64,000 nt of DNA from Brevundimonas viscosa (GCF_900116065.1 NZ_FOZV01000001.1:496001-560000), one strand, 5' to 3'; counted from the stretch's first letter, positions 30,292 through 39,573 are shown. The notes: generated by a model from the letters alone, not told the origin. A program made the numbers and translations.

Positions 30292-31034
30292 TGCCGCGCT
30301 ACCGGCTCACGGTCGAATACGACGGCTCGGGCTACAACGGCTTCCAGGCCCAGGCCGGCCAGCCGACGGTGCAGGGCGCGCTGGAGCGAGCCATCGCCGC
30401 CTTCTCCGGCCAGCGGGTCCGCCTCGCCGCCGCCGGCCGCACCGACACCGGCGTCCACGCCACCGGACAGGTGGTCAGCTTCGACCTCGACAGGGCGTGG
30501 CCGGCGCGGACGGTGATGAACGCCATGAACGCCCACCTGATCGAGGAGGAGGTGGCGGTGCTGGACTGCGCCGAGGTCGATCCGGAGTGGCACGCCCGCT
30601 TTTCGGCCACGGGCCGGCGCTATCTCTACCGCATCCTCAACCGGCCCGGGCGACCGGCGCTGGACCTCGGCCGGGTCTGGCACGTGAAGAAGCCGCTCGA
30701 CGCCGGGGCCATGCACGCGGCGGCGCAGGCGCTGGTCGGCTTCCGCGACTTCACCACCTTCCGCGACGCCGGCTGCCAGTCGGCCTCGCCGGAGAAGACG
30801 CTGGACGTGGCGGCGGTGACCCGCGTCGGCGAGGAGGTGCACCTGGCGTTCGAGGCGCGCAGCTTCCTGCACCGCCAGGTGCGATCGATGACCGGCACCC
30901 TGGTCGAGGTCGGGCTGGGCCGCTGGGCGGTCGAGGACGTGGCCGCGGCGCTGGCGGCGCGCGACCGCACCGCCTGCGGGCCGGTGGCCCCGGCCGAGGG
31001 CCTCTACCTCACCGGCGTACGCTACGACGGCTAG
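30291..31034 (+). CDS. truA: tRNA pseudouridine(38-40) synthase
   Basis: TruA makes pseudouridine at positions 38-40 of tRNA anticodon stems. The 247-residue protein has the N-terminal LTVEYDGSGYNGFQAQ, the catalytic Asp 52 in AAGRTDTGVHATGQ, RRYLYRI and FLHRQVRSMTGTLVEVG. The start is fixed by the one-base overlap with fmt. The TAG stop lies in the palindrome CTAG, which also forms the stop of the convergent entericidin gene. Confidence 0.96.
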   Translation: MPRYRLTVEYDGSGYNGFQAQAGQPTVQGALERAIAAFSGQRVRLAAAGRTDTGVHATGQVVSFDLDRAWPARTVMNAMNAHLIEEEVAVLDCAEVDPEWHARFSATGRRYLYRILNRPGRPALDLGRVWHVKKPLDAGAMHAAAQALVGFRDFTTFRDAGCQSASPEKTLDVAAVTRVGEEVHLAFEARSFLHRQVRSMTGTLVEVGLGRWAVEDVAAALAARDRTACGPVAPAEGLYLTGVRYDG

Positions 31035-31168
31035 TTGCGGGCGCTCTCGGCGCCCGAGGTGACGGCGTCGCCGGCGGCGCGCACATCGCGGCCGATGCCC
31101 GAGATGGTGTTGCAGGCCGACACGGCGAGGGCGGCGGCGATCAGGGACAGGACGGCGATCTTCTTCAT
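31031..31168 (-). CDS. Entericidin A/B-family small lipoprotein
   Basis: This 45-residue lipoprotein has the signal MKKIAVLSLIAAALAVSAC and then NTISGIGRDVRAAGDAV, the entericidin signature of a short amphipathic membrane-associated peptide. Entericidins form toxin/antidote-like pairs in enterobacteria, but single copies such as this one are common in alphaproteobacteria without shown toxicity. Its stop shares CTAG with truA on the other strand. Confidence 0.88.
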   Translation of the reverse strand: MKKIAVLSLIAAALAVSACNTISGIGRDVRAAGDAVTSGAESARN

Positions 31169-31267
31169 GGTCTCGGCGGGGGCTGGATTGGAACCTTGGC
31201 CGGGAACGCAAGCGTGGCCGTTCGGTTGCATGGCCAAGCCGGGGGGCGATCTGCTAACGGCGGAGCC

Positions 31268-32929
31268 ATGACCCAGCCGCCGAACACCGCCGCCCGCCGC
31301 CTCGTCGAGACGCTCGTCATGAACGGCATCGACCGGGTCTTCTGCGTGCCCGGAGAAAGCTATCTGGCGGTGCTGGACGCGCTGGCCGACGTGCGCGACC
31401 GCATCGAGGTGATCGCCTGCCGCCACGAGGCGGGGGCCGCCAACATGGCCGAGGCCTACGGCAAGCTGACCGGCAAGCCCGGCGTCTGCATGGTGACCCG
31501 CGGGCCGGGGGCCACCCATGCCTCCATCGGGGTGCACACGGCGCACCAGGACTCCACCCCGATGATCCTGTTCGTCGGCCAGATCGCGCTGTCCGACCGC
31601 GGCCGCGGCGCCTTCCAGGAGGTCGACTACCGCGAGGTGTTCGGCGGCTTGGCCAAATGGGCCACCGAGATCGAGACCCCGGCGCGCACCGTCGAGGTGG
31701 TCGAGCGCGCCTTCGCCACGGCGCTGCAGGGGCGCATGGGGCCGGTGGTGATCGGCCTGCCCGAGGACATCCTGCACGAGGACGGCGGTCCGCCCCCGAT
31801 CCGGCCGGTGACGCCGGCGAGGGCGGCGCTGGACCCGGCCTTCGTCGAACAGGTCCGCGACCGGCTGGCCGAGGCCGAACACCCGCTGCTGGTGCTGGGC
31901 GGCTCCGGCTGGAGCGACGAAGCGGCTGCGGCCATCGGCGACTGGGCCGAGCGGCTGGGCCTGCCCGTCGCCCTGTCCTTCCGGCGCAAGGACCTGATCT
32001 CCAACGACCGCGCCAACTATGCCGGCGACCTCGGCCTGGGCTGCAATCCGAAGCTGACCGCGCGGGTCAAGGCGGCCGACCTGATCCTCGCCGTCGGCGC
32101 CCGCCTCGGCGAAAACCCGACCCAGGGCTACACCCTGCTGGACCGTGCCCGCACCGCCGAAACCCTGATCCATATCCATCCGGGGCCGGAGGAGCTGGGC
32201 CGCGTCTGGACGCCGCTGCTCAGCGCCGCCGCCGACAACTCGCTGGCGGCGCTGGCCCTGTCGCAGATCGATCCGGGCCGCTGCTGGGCCGATGAGGCCG
32301 CCGCCGCCCGGGCCGACTACGACGCCTTCAGCGAGCCGGTCGAGGTTACGGGTGCGGTCAATATGAGCGAGGTGATCCGCCATCTCGCCGAGGCCCTGCC
32401 GGACGACGCCGTCCTCACCAACGGCGCCGGCAATTTCGCCGCCTGGCTGCACCGCTTCCACCGCCACCGCGCCCGCCGCACACAGCTGGCCCCGACCTCC
32501 GGCGCCATGGGCTACGGCTATCCGGCCGCCCTCGCCGCCAAGTCGGTTCACCCGGACCGCGACGTGATCTGCATCGCCGGCGACGGCGACTACCTGATGA
32601 CCGGGCAGGAGATGGCCACGGCCGTCCAGTACGGGATCAACGCCGTGGTCGTGGTGGTCGACAACGGCACCTACGGCACCATCCGCATGCACCAGGAGAC
32701 CCACTATCCGGGCGCGCAGCGGACCATCGCCACCGACCTGAGGAACCCGGACTTCGTCAGATACGCCGAGGCCTTCGGCGCCTTCGGGGTTCGCTGCGAG
32801 CGGACGGAGGACTTCCCGGCGGCGCTGGCGGCGGCCCGGAACGCTGGCCGCCCCGCCCTCGTTCACCTGATCACCTCGGCCGAGGACATCGCGCCGGGTC
32901 GGACCATCACCGGCCTGCGTTCGAAATAG
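31268..32929 (+). CDS. Thiamine-pyrophosphate enzyme, acetolactate synthase large-subunit-like
   Basis: This 553-residue ThDP-dependent enzyme has the catalytic Glu in ACRHEAGAANMAEAYGK, TRGPGATHASIGVHTA, a central nucleotide-fold domain (PLLVLGGSGW) and the ThDP/Mg motif GDGDYLMTGQEMATA ending VVVVDNGTYG. No small regulatory subunit is adjacent. It could be an anabolic acetolactate synthase paralogue or another 2-oxo-acid carboligase or decarboxylase; the specificity cannot be read. A lipoprotein gene follows 11 bases downstream. Confidence 0.88.
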   Translation: MTQPPNTAARRLVETLVMNGIDRVFCVPGESYLAVLDALADVRDRIEVIACRHEAGAANMAEAYGKLTGKPGVCMVTRGPGATHASIGVHTAHQDSTPMILFVGQIALSDRGRGAFQEVDYREVFGGLAKWATEIETPARTVEVVERAFATALQGRMGPVVIGLPEDILHEDGGPPPIRPVTPARAALDPAFVEQVRDRLAEAEHPLLVLGGSGWSDEAAAAIGDWAERLGLPVALSFRRKDLISNDRANYAGDLGLGCNPKLTARVKAADLILAVGARLGENPTQGYTLLDRARTAETLIHIHPGPEELGRVWTPLLSAAADNSLAALALSQIDPGRCWADEAAAARADYDAFSEPVEVTGAVNMSEVIRHLAEALPDDAVLTNGAGNFAAWLHRFHRHRARRTQLAPTSGAMGYGYPAALAAKSVHPDRDVICIAGDGDYLMTGQEMATAVQYGINAVVVVVDNGTYGTIRMHQETHYPGAQRTIATDLRNPDFVRYAEAFGAFGVRCERTEDFPAALAAARNAGRPALVHLITSAEDIAPGRTITGLRSK

Positions 32930-32940
32930 GAGCTGCCGCC

Positions 32941-33417
32941 ATGCGCATCCTCAGCCTCGCCGCCGCCCTCGGTCTCGCGGCCTGCGCGGGCTCGCCTCCG
33001 GTCACCGGGCAGCCGGCCGGGCCTGAGGTCGTCGAGCACCCGCCGCTCACCGAGAGCCTCGGCGACGACTGCGCCGTCATCGCCGCCGTCGCCCGCGACC
33101 ACTACCGCTTCAACACCACCGACAACCTGCCGCCGCCCCTGTGGCTGGACGACGAGGGTTCCGGCTGGGCGCCGCATTGCGACTGGAGCCGCCACGGACT
33201 CAGCTTCCCGACGACGCACGATCCCGACCGCCCGCATCGCCCCGGCGACCGCATCCAGTGGGTGTCCTTCAAACAGCCGCGCTACGATAGCCGCGGGGCG
33301 CTGGTCGAGACCGGCATCCTGCACGGTCCCCTGGCCGGCATGGGCTACGAGTGCCGGGTCTATTCCGGCTTCAACGGCTGGACGGCGGGCGAATGCCGCA
33401 ACACCTGGGTGTCCTGA
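32941..33417 (+). CDS. Lipoprotein of unknown function
   Basis: This 158-residue protein has the lipobox GLAACAGS. The mature part contains DDCAVIAAVARDHYRFNT, PPPLWLDDEGSGWAPHCDW and a C-terminal YECRVYSGFNGWTAGECRNTW, with several Cys, Trp and aromatic residues suggesting a compact disulfide-bonded domain. I do not recognise the family. It lies directly downstream of the ThDP enzyme and probably shares its transcript. Confidence 0.75.
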   Translation: MRILSLAAALGLAACAGSPPVTGQPAGPEVVEHPPLTESLGDDCAVIAAVARDHYRFNTTDNLPPPLWLDDEGSGWAPHCDWSRHGLSFPTTHDPDRPHRPGDRIQWVSFKQPRYDSRGALVETGILHGPLAGMGYECRVYSGFNGWTAGECRNTWVS

Positions 33418-33756
33418 GGAAGGAATTTATTCCTTTCCGCCTCTTGTTTCCCGGCCCGTCCCGCCCACCTCAGACGACCATGCCCTTTTGGGGGCCGTGG
33501 GGCGGTCTTTGAAAAGTTCATCAGCACGCGGCGAGGACGGCGGCGCCTCCCGCCACGCATTTCCGATAATCTGGCACGCCGCCGCCCCTCTCGTGGGGTC
33601 TCGCATCGCGTCAAATAGCTGTTCGATAACGGCTTTCATTCGAACGGCGGCTTGGCGCGTTTGGCAGGTTTGGCGCCCTGTTTTCGTGCCAGCCTGCGGC
33701 GCCCGGCGCGAGCTTCCGCCGGTGACGGCGGCCCCCGCCCCACCTATGTTGCGCCC
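33418..33756. other. Intergenic region before polA with a perfect palindrome
   Basis: This 339-base gap holds the perfect inverted repeat AAGGAAT-TT-ATTCCTT at 33420-33435, just after the lipoprotein stop. It could be a weak terminator or an operator. A small minus-strand frame (33427-33639) is possible. No clear promoter for polA was identified. Confidence 0.5.
33427..33639 (-). CDS. Possible small protein, divergent from polA
   Basis: This 70-codon frame starts MKAVIEQLFDAMRDPTRGAA and ends in a charged, Gly/Glu/Lys-rich tail. Its N-terminal half looks helical and is not obviously a shadow of another gene, because the region is otherwise empty. No ribosome-binding site is convincing and no family is recognised. 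It may be spurious. Confidence 0.25.
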   Translation of the reverse strand: MKAVIEQLFDAMRDPTRGAAACQIIGNAWREAPPSSPRADELFKDRPTAPKRAWSSEVGGTGRETRGGKE

Positions 33757-36657
33757 ATGACCGACGCCGCCGCTCCCGAGACTCCCGACCGCCCCCTCAC
33801 CCAGGACGGCCCGGCCGTCCGGCTCTGGATGATCGACGCCTCGGCCTACATCTTCCGCGCCTACCACGCCCTGCCGCCGCTGACGCGCAAGTCGGACGGC
33901 CTGCCGGTGGGGGCGGTGCAGGGCTACTGCAACATGCTCTGGAAGCTGATCCGGGATATGCGGGGTCCGGACGGGCCGACGCACCTGGTGGCCATCTTCG
34001 ATCACTCGGAGAAGACCTTCCGCAACCAGATGTACGACCAGTACAAGGCCAACCGTTCGGCGCCGCCGGAGGACCTGATCCCGCAGTTCCCGCTGGTCCG
34101 CGAGGCCACCGCCGCCTTCGGCGTGCACTGCGTGGAGCTGCCCGGCTACGAGGCCGACGACCTGATCGCCACCTACGCCTGCAAGGCGCGCGACGCGGGG
34201 GGCGAGGCGGTGATCGTCTCTTCCGACAAGGACCTGATGCAGCTGATCGGGCCGTCGGTGGTGATGTGGGACCCGATGAAGGACCGCAAGCTGGCCGAGG
34301 AGGCGGTGTTCGAGAAGTTCGGGGTGACCCCGGACAAGGTGGTCGAGGTCCAGGCCCTGATCGGCGACAGCGTCGACAACATCCCCGGCGCCCCCGGCAT
34401 CGGGCCCAAGACCGCGGCCCAGCTGATCGGCGAGTACGGCGACCTTGATGCGCTGCTGGCCCGCGCCCACGAGATCAAACAGCCGAAACGGCGCGAGACC
34501 CTGATCGCGTTCGCCGACCAGATCCGCCTGTCGCGGGAACTGTGCCGCCTGACCTGCGACGCCCCGGCCCCCGAGCCGATCGACGACTTTGCGGTCCGCG
34601 ACCCCGACCCCGAGCGGCTGGGCGAGTTCCTCGACCGCATGGAGTTCCGCGGCCTGAGGGCCCGGGTTGGCGACGGCAAGGCGCCGCAGAAGGACGGCTC
34701 GGCCTTCACCGCCCGCCCGAAGATGCCCTCGGCCCCGGTCATGGCCCCGCGCTACGGCGACGTCGCCCCCGCCCCGGCCGAGGCCCAGAGCTTCGACATG
34801 GACGCCTACGAATGCGTCCAGACCCTGGAGGCGCTGGACCGCTGGATCGCGCGGGCCAAAGAAGCGGGAGTGGTGGGTTTCGACACCGAGACGGACTCGC
34901 TCAGCGCGACGCATGCGGGGCTGTGCGGGGTGTCGCTGGCGGTGGGGCCGAACGAGGCCTGCTATGTGCCGCTGACGCACGAGGCGGCGCCGCAGGCGGG
35001 GGAGGGGCTGTTCGGCGACGGGCCGGCCCCGGAGCCGATCGCCCAGATCGACAAGCCCACGGCGCTCTCCCGGCTGAAGACCCTGCTGGAGGACCCCGCC
35101 GTCCTCAAGGTGACGCAGAACGGGAAATACGACCTCGCCGTCATGGCCCGCCGCGGCATCGTCGTCAGCCCCATCGACGACACCATGCTGATCTCCTACG
35201 TGCTGGACGGCGGCCGCCATCCGCACGGCATGGACGAGCTGGCCCGACGCCACCTCGGCCACGAGCCGACGACCTTCAAGTCGGTGGCCGGGACCGGCAA
35301 GGCCCAGAAGTCCTTCAGACACGTCGAGCTGAAGCCGGCCACCTGCTACGCCGCCGAGGACGCCGACGTGACCCTGCGCCTGTGGCGCATCCTCAAGCCG
35401 CGGCTGGCGGAAGAGGGCCTCGTCACCGTCTACGAGACCCTCGAGCGCCCGCTGCCGGCCGTGCTGGCGGAGATGGAGCGCGCCGGCGTGCGCGTCGACC
35501 CCGCCCGCCTGCGCCGCCTGTCCTCGGAGTTCGGCCTGCGCATGGCCGAGCTGGAGCAGCGCGCCCACCAGCTGGCCGGCCGCCCGTTCAACGTCGGCTC
35601 GCCGCGCCAGATCGGCGAGATCCTGTTCGGCGAGATGGCCCTGCCCGGCGGCCGCAAGACCGCCTCGGGCCAGTGGGGCACCGAGGCCAGCGTGCTGGAG
35701 GAGCTGGCCCTGACCCACGAGCTGCCGCGCGTGCTGCTGGACTGGCGCCAGCTGTCGAAGCTGAAGGGCACCTACACCGACGCCCTGATCGAGGCCATGG
35801 ACCCGGAGACCGACCGCGTCCACACCTCCTACCAGCTGGCCGCCGCCTCCACCGGCCGCCTCGCCAGCTCCGACCCCAACCTGCAGAACATCCCGATCCG
35901 CACCGAGACGGGGCGCGAGATCCGCCAGGCCTTCATCCCCGCCGACGGCCATGTGCTGATCTCGGCCGACTACAGCCAGATCGAGCTGCGCCTGCTGGCC
36001 CACATCGGCGACATCCCCGAGCTGAAGCGCGCCTTCGCCGCCGGGCTGGACATCCACGCCGCCACGGCCTCGGAGATGTTCAACGTGCCGCTGGACCAGA
36101 TGGACCCCGAGACGCGGCGCCGCGCCAAGGCCATCAACTTCGGCATCGTCTACGGCATCTCGGCCTTCGGCCTGGCCAACCAGCTGGGCATCGACCAGGG
36201 CGAGGCCGGGGCCTACATCAAGACCTATTTCGAGCGCTTCCCCGGCATCCGCGCCTACATGGACGCGATGAAGGCCCGGGTGCGCGAGACCGGCCGGGTC
36301 GAGACCCTGTTCGGGCGCCGCATCCACATCGCGGCCATCCTGTCCAAATCGGCCGCCGAGCGCGCCTTCGGCGAGCGCGCCGCCATCAACGCCCCGATCC
36401 AGGGGGCGGCGGCGGACATCATCCGGCGGGCCATGGTGCGCATGCCGGGCGCGCTTGAGGCGGAGGGCCTGTCAGGGGTGAAGATGCTGCTGCAGGTGCA
36501 CGACGAACTGGTGTTCGAGGCGCCGGCGGGCGAGGCCGAGGCGGCGATCGCGGTGATCCGGCGGGTGATGGAGGGGGCGGCGGAGCCGGCCGTGGCGCTG
36601 TCGGTGCCGCTGGTGGTGGAGGCGCGGGCGGCGGGGAACTGGGACGAGGCGCATTGA
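33757..36657 (+). CDS. polA: DNA polymerase I
   Basis: PolA fills gaps and removes RNA primers in replication and repair. The 966-residue protein has three domains. The first is the 5' nuclease (about 20-310; DASAYIFRAYHA, SSDKDLMQLIG, GDSVDNIPGAPGIGPKTA). The second is a 3'-5' exonuclease with an intact DxE (FDTETDSL), NGKYD and YAAEDAD. The third is the polymerase with ISADYSQIELR, RRRAKAINFGIVYG and QVHDELVFEAP. Proofreading residues are present, unlike in Taq-type enzymes. A longer upstream start at 33652 would add a non-homologous leader. It borders a lower-GC accessory island downstream. Confidence 0.97.
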   Translation: MTDAAAPETPDRPLTQDGPAVRLWMIDASAYIFRAYHALPPLTRKSDGLPVGAVQGYCNMLWKLIRDMRGPDGPTHLVAIFDHSEKTFRNQMYDQYKANRSAPPEDLIPQFPLVREATAAFGVHCVELPGYEADDLIATYACKARDAGGEAVIVSSDKDLMQLIGPSVVMWDPMKDRKLAEEAVFEKFGVTPDKVVEVQALIGDSVDNIPGAPGIGPKTAAQLIGEYGDLDALLARAHEIKQPKRRETLIAFADQIRLSRELCRLTCDAPAPEPIDDFAVRDPDPERLGEFLDRMEFRGLRARVGDGKAPQKDGSAFTARPKMPSAPVMAPRYGDVAPAPAEAQSFDMDAYECVQTLEALDRWIARAKEAGVVGFDTETDSLSATHAGLCGVSLAVGPNEACYVPLTHEAAPQAGEGLFGDGPAPEPIAQIDKPTALSRLKTLLEDPAVLKVTQNGKYDLAVMARRGIVVSPIDDTMLISYVLDGGRHPHGMDELARRHLGHEPTTFKSVAGTGKAQKSFRHVELKPATCYAAEDADVTLRLWRILKPRLAEEGLVTVYETLERPLPAVLAEMERAGVRVDPARLRRLSSEFGLRMAELEQRAHQLAGRPFNVGSPRQIGEILFGEMALPGGRKTASGQWGTEASVLEELALTHELPRVLLDWRQLSKLKGTYTDALIEAMDPETDRVHTSYQLAAASTGRLASSDPNLQNIPIRTETGREIRQAFIPADGHVLISADYSQIELRLLAHIGDIPELKRAFAAGLDIHAATASEMFNVPLDQMDPETRRRAKAINFGIVYGISAFGLANQLGIDQGEAGAYIKTYFERFPGIRAYMDAMKARVRETGRVETLFGRRIHIAAILSKSAAERAFGERAAINAPIQGAAADIIRRAMVRMPGALEAEGLSGVKMLLQVHDELVFEAPAGEAEAAIAVIRRVMEGAAEPAVALSVPLVVEARAAGNWDEAH

Positions 36658-36744
36658 CGTCGCGGTCCATGTGAAGGCTGCTGCCACGCGAACTCGACAT
36701 CTAGGTCAACCACAGGCTTACTGCCGATACCTGGGGAGGGCGTT

Positions 36745-37617
36745 ATGGCAGCTGAATTCGTTCTCCAATTCGCCGGACTGGATGCGCGCGACCATCGTGT
36801 GGACATGCGCCTCCTCGGCCGCTCCATGATTGGGGTCGATGAAGCGATACATCGTGGGCTTTGGGCCGCAGTGTTGCCGGATGTTCCGCGGGGGCGGAAG
36901 CGTATCGAGCTCTCTGTTCAGGTTGGGGCTCCCCGAACAGCGTGCGTTGAACTGCACGGCGTGATTGTAGCTGCCGCAGGCGTTCTTCCCTTCGCGTATG
37001 AAGTCGCCGTGAACTTGGGATCCGACTACATAAAGCACCTGCTAAGCGCGGTACTGCTATGGCATGGCGGACGTCGAACGGAGGCCGGTTCCCACATAGA
37101 TCGAATGATCGATATTGTTCAGGAGCAGCAGCAGGCGCTCATTGAAGACAGGCACTTGGAGCGCCAATCCGTCGAGCGGATGCACGATAGTTCCCTCAGG
37201 GCGGTGGTCGATGTTGTTCAACTTATGCAGCCCCAAGCAAAGCAGATCGTTGCGCCGATTGGACCCACAGCTGATCAGCTTCGAATTGGGGGCAGCGCAC
37301 CCGATGCGACCGTAATTGACGTAGCGATTGCCGATGCTGTCCGGTCGGGGGAACCGGTTGAGGTCGGAGACATGGAAGAATTCTCAGTTCGCATCGACCA
37401 ACTGACCAAGCACAATCGTCAAGCTCGGGTGGAACTTGCCTCAGATCCGGGTCGCTATCTGCCAGCTGATATTCGGGATCCCGCATATGACGGCTTTCCG
37501 AATATATACAGCGAAGCCTTCAATGACGATCGTGGTCTGCTGGTGCAGGCGAAGCCGACTCGTCGACCGAGCGGCGAGTTAGTCCGCCTACATATCCTAA
37601 ACGCGCGTACAGCATGA
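36745..37617 (+). CDS. Hypothetical protein of an accessory island
   Basis: This 290-residue protein has no recognised catalytic motif. The N-terminal 100 residues (EFVLQFAGLDARDHRVDMRLL, a later RKRIELSVQVGAP and VAAAGVLPFAYEVAV) read as a mixed alpha/beta domain. They recall, without proof, uncharacterised domains found beside phage and mobile genes. A middle helical part is rich in Gln, Glu and Arg (IVQEQQQALIEDRHLERQ), and the C-terminal 60 residues form a separate small domain. GGGGAGGG precedes the ATG. Base composition is lower in GC than polA. A membrane-protein gene follows 25 bases downstream. Confidence 0.75.
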   Translation: MAAEFVLQFAGLDARDHRVDMRLLGRSMIGVDEAIHRGLWAAVLPDVPRGRKRIELSVQVGAPRTACVELHGVIVAAAGVLPFAYEVAVNLGSDYIKHLLSAVLLWHGGRRTEAGSHIDRMIDIVQEQQQALIEDRHLERQSVERMHDSSLRAVVDVVQLMQPQAKQIVAPIGPTADQLRIGGSAPDATVIDVAIADAVRSGEPVEVGDMEEFSVRIDQLTKHNRQARVELASDPGRYLPADIRDPAYDGFPNIYSEAFNDDRGLLVQAKPTRRPSGELVRLHILNARTA

Positions 37618-37642
37618 TGCGCACTTCCAATTTTGTCCTCGC

Positions 37643-38500
37643 ATGACGAGCCACGCCGCCACGACGACTTCGAAGACTGGTTGGGCAAGGGTCACGCTTG
37701 TGAGCGTCCTTGTGGCGCTCTGTGTTTGGGGGGTGCTCTTCGCAGTTTTCGCTACTCGGCGATGGCTTTGCCCGCCGTGGCAGGGCGCATGCGGCGCCAA
37801 TTTTGTTGAGGTCCTGGAGACTTCAGTACTTTTTCTCTGGGTGTCAGAACGCGAGACATTACTGTCCGGTGTCATGGCCGTGGGGGCCGCTATAGCTGGG
37901 GCCTACTTGTTGAATAAGCAGGTACGCCAATCAGACCAGCAAGAGCGCGAGCGCACCGACAGATCTTATCGAGCGGCGCGTGCGATGGCGCCCTTGGTCC
38001 TAACCGAGGTCTGTGACTTTGCCGAGCAGACTGCTGAACAGTGGCTCCTACTTAAGAGCCACCTAGCCCTTGTTGAGCTGGCTCCGAACTCGCCGCCAGT
38101 GTCGCTTGATTTTCCGCGTATAAGCCCAACCGGGTTAGACGATATACGTAAAATAGTTCAGTTTGCGCCCCCGAAGGAGTCTGAATATTACACCTCTCTT
38201 ATCAGAGACATTCAGGTTCGAGTAGCTCGGGCGCGAGACGCAGCAAGGCAGGCGAATGACGAGCAGCGGCGACCGGATAATCTATATATAGCCAGTGAAG
38301 TTGTAGAAGTGGCAGAGCTTTATGCGTCAGCAAGCGCCCTCTTCGATTTCGCCCGAGAGGAAGGGCAACTCCCTGATTCTCACAAGCCAACGAGAGAAGA
38401 AGTGCGATCGGCATTAAGGTCGCTGCGGCTAAACAGCGATTTCGATGATGATATCTGGGAGGCGTTCGAGCGGCGCTATCCCCCGCCACCAAGGATATAA
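37643..38500 (+). CDS. Membrane protein of an accessory island, function unknown
   Basis: This 285-residue protein has two N-terminal membrane segments, VTLVSVLVALCVWGVLFAVF and TLLSGVMAVGAAIAGAYLL. A long cytoplasmic helical region follows, rich in Arg, Glu and Gln (NKQVRQSDQQERERTDRSYR), probably a coiled coil. Codon use differs from the neighbourhood, with ATA, TTA and AGA codons and low third-position GC, a sign of recent transfer. It probably pairs with the preceding gene. No family is recognised. Confidence 0.78.
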   Translation: MTSHAATTTSKTGWARVTLVSVLVALCVWGVLFAVFATRRWLCPPWQGACGANFVEVLETSVLFLWVSERETLLSGVMAVGAAIAGAYLLNKQVRQSDQQERERTDRSYRAARAMAPLVLTEVCDFAEQTAEQWLLLKSHLALVELAPNSPPVSLDFPRISPTGLDDIRKIVQFAPPKESEYYTSLIRDIQVRVARARDAARQANDEQRRPDNLYIASEVVEVAELYASASALFDFAREEGQLPDSHKPTREEVRSALRSLRLNSDFDDDIWEAFERRYPPPPRI

Positions 38501-38685
38501 CCCTTGGGCACGCAACGCAGGGCAATGGTCGCAATCCCTCTCGGCAATCACAACCTGCCCTCCCCCTGTATCGGCGTTCTACACTCCCGGACCGTCTGAC
38601 TAGGTCGGCCCAGTCTGGTAAAGGTCGGCGGTCGCCTCGAGAGCTGTCACTGGTGCGGCGACAATCATGTGCGATCATTTCGTTC

Positions 38686-39573
38686 ATGACCTTTCACACT
38701 TCTCCCCCGCAAAGCCTAGAAAGCCTTCGTCCCACCGTGAAGGATCCTGTTCTCGATCTGGTGCGTCGGGCCGGTCACGACGTCTCGGATTGGTCAGCCA
38801 GCAGCAGCAGAGGCGCGGCCGGGGCGAGAACCAACCCGAAATACTGCTACGAATGGGCCTTCATCGAACCCGGAGCCGGGATAGTTCTGAACCTCTGGCA
38901 CCAAGCCCTCTCGGTTACCCCGGCTGGCCAAATCGTCCATCGGGAGAACTTCCGAGCAGACGCAGATGCCCTCGCGCTCCGCAGTCCAGGAAGTCCGCGA
39001 GCTCGGCGCGCGCGACGATTGGTGGAAGCCTTGGAAACTGCCGTCCGGGAGAAGCTGACCATCCGGGTAATCCTCAACGACGGGCGGCGTCGCGATCTTG
39101 CTGACCCTCACTCTGCCGCATCATCCGTAACCAAGCGCCAACTCGATCCTGAGCCATGGACTATCGTCAGCTACGATTGGGCGACCGGAGAGCACGTTCT
39201 AAGACGAGGCGCGGTCGGCCCAGCGGTTGTTGACCAGTTCTCGATCACAGCAGACTTGGGCGGGACCGCCCGGCGGCGGGAGCATTCAGGCTTCGTGTAT
39301 GTGCGCGAGGCGAGGGTTCGGCAGGCCGTCCTAGACCGTTCTGCGGGGCGGTGTGAACACTGCGGTGTCAGCGGCTTCCGGTGTCCTGACGGGTCACTCT
39401 ACCTAGAAACTCATCACATCGTTCCATTGCATGAGGGCGGTCCGGACGTTGCGGAAAACATGATAGCCCTTTGCCCCAGCCACCATCGGGAGGCGCATTA
39501 TGGGGAGTGTGCCGGCGAGCTTCGCTCCCGCTTTCAGGACCAGATCCGATCCTTGGTGCACGTCGGCGCCTGA
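38686..39573 (+). CDS. HNH endonuclease, possibly modification-dependent
   Basis: This 295-residue protein ends in a full HNH nuclease domain: CEHCG and CPDG cysteines, then LETHHIVPLHEGGPDVAEN, NMIALCPSHH and REAHYG. The zinc-type CxxC pairs and catalytic histidines are intact. The N-terminal 200 residues (KYCYEWAFIEPGAGIVLNLWH and later YDWATGEHVLRRG) form an uncharacterised domain that could recognise DNA, as in McrA-type restriction enzymes. ATG at 38686 follows the GTG at 38653, which is also possible. It closes the island; a role in defence is inference. Confidence 0.85.
   Translation: MTFHTSPPQSLESLRPTVKDPVLDLVRRAGHDVSDWSASSSRGAAGARTNPKYCYEWAFIEPGAGIVLNLWHQALSVTPAGQIVHRENFRADADALALRSPGSPRARRARRLVEALETAVREKLTIRVILNDGRRRDLADPHSAASSVTKRQLDPEPWTIVSYDWATGEHVLRRGAVGPAVVDQFSITADLGGTARRREHSGFVYVREARVRQAVLDRSAGRCEHCGVSGFRCPDGSLYLETHHIVPLHEGGPDVAENMIALCPSHHREAHYGECAGELRSRFQDQIRSLVHVGA

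Noticed and set aside
33427-36327. Open frame of 966 codons on the minus strand opposite polA
   Set aside because: It is an antisense shadow produced by high third-position GC in polA. It has His/Arg/Gly-rich low-complexity composition and no domain; polA on the plus strand has all family motifs.
36704-36723. Sequence resembling the 2677 CtrA box upstream of the accessory island
   Set aside because: It reads TCAA-N7-CTTA in place of TTAA-N7-TTAA, with substitutions in both half-sites, so it is not called.
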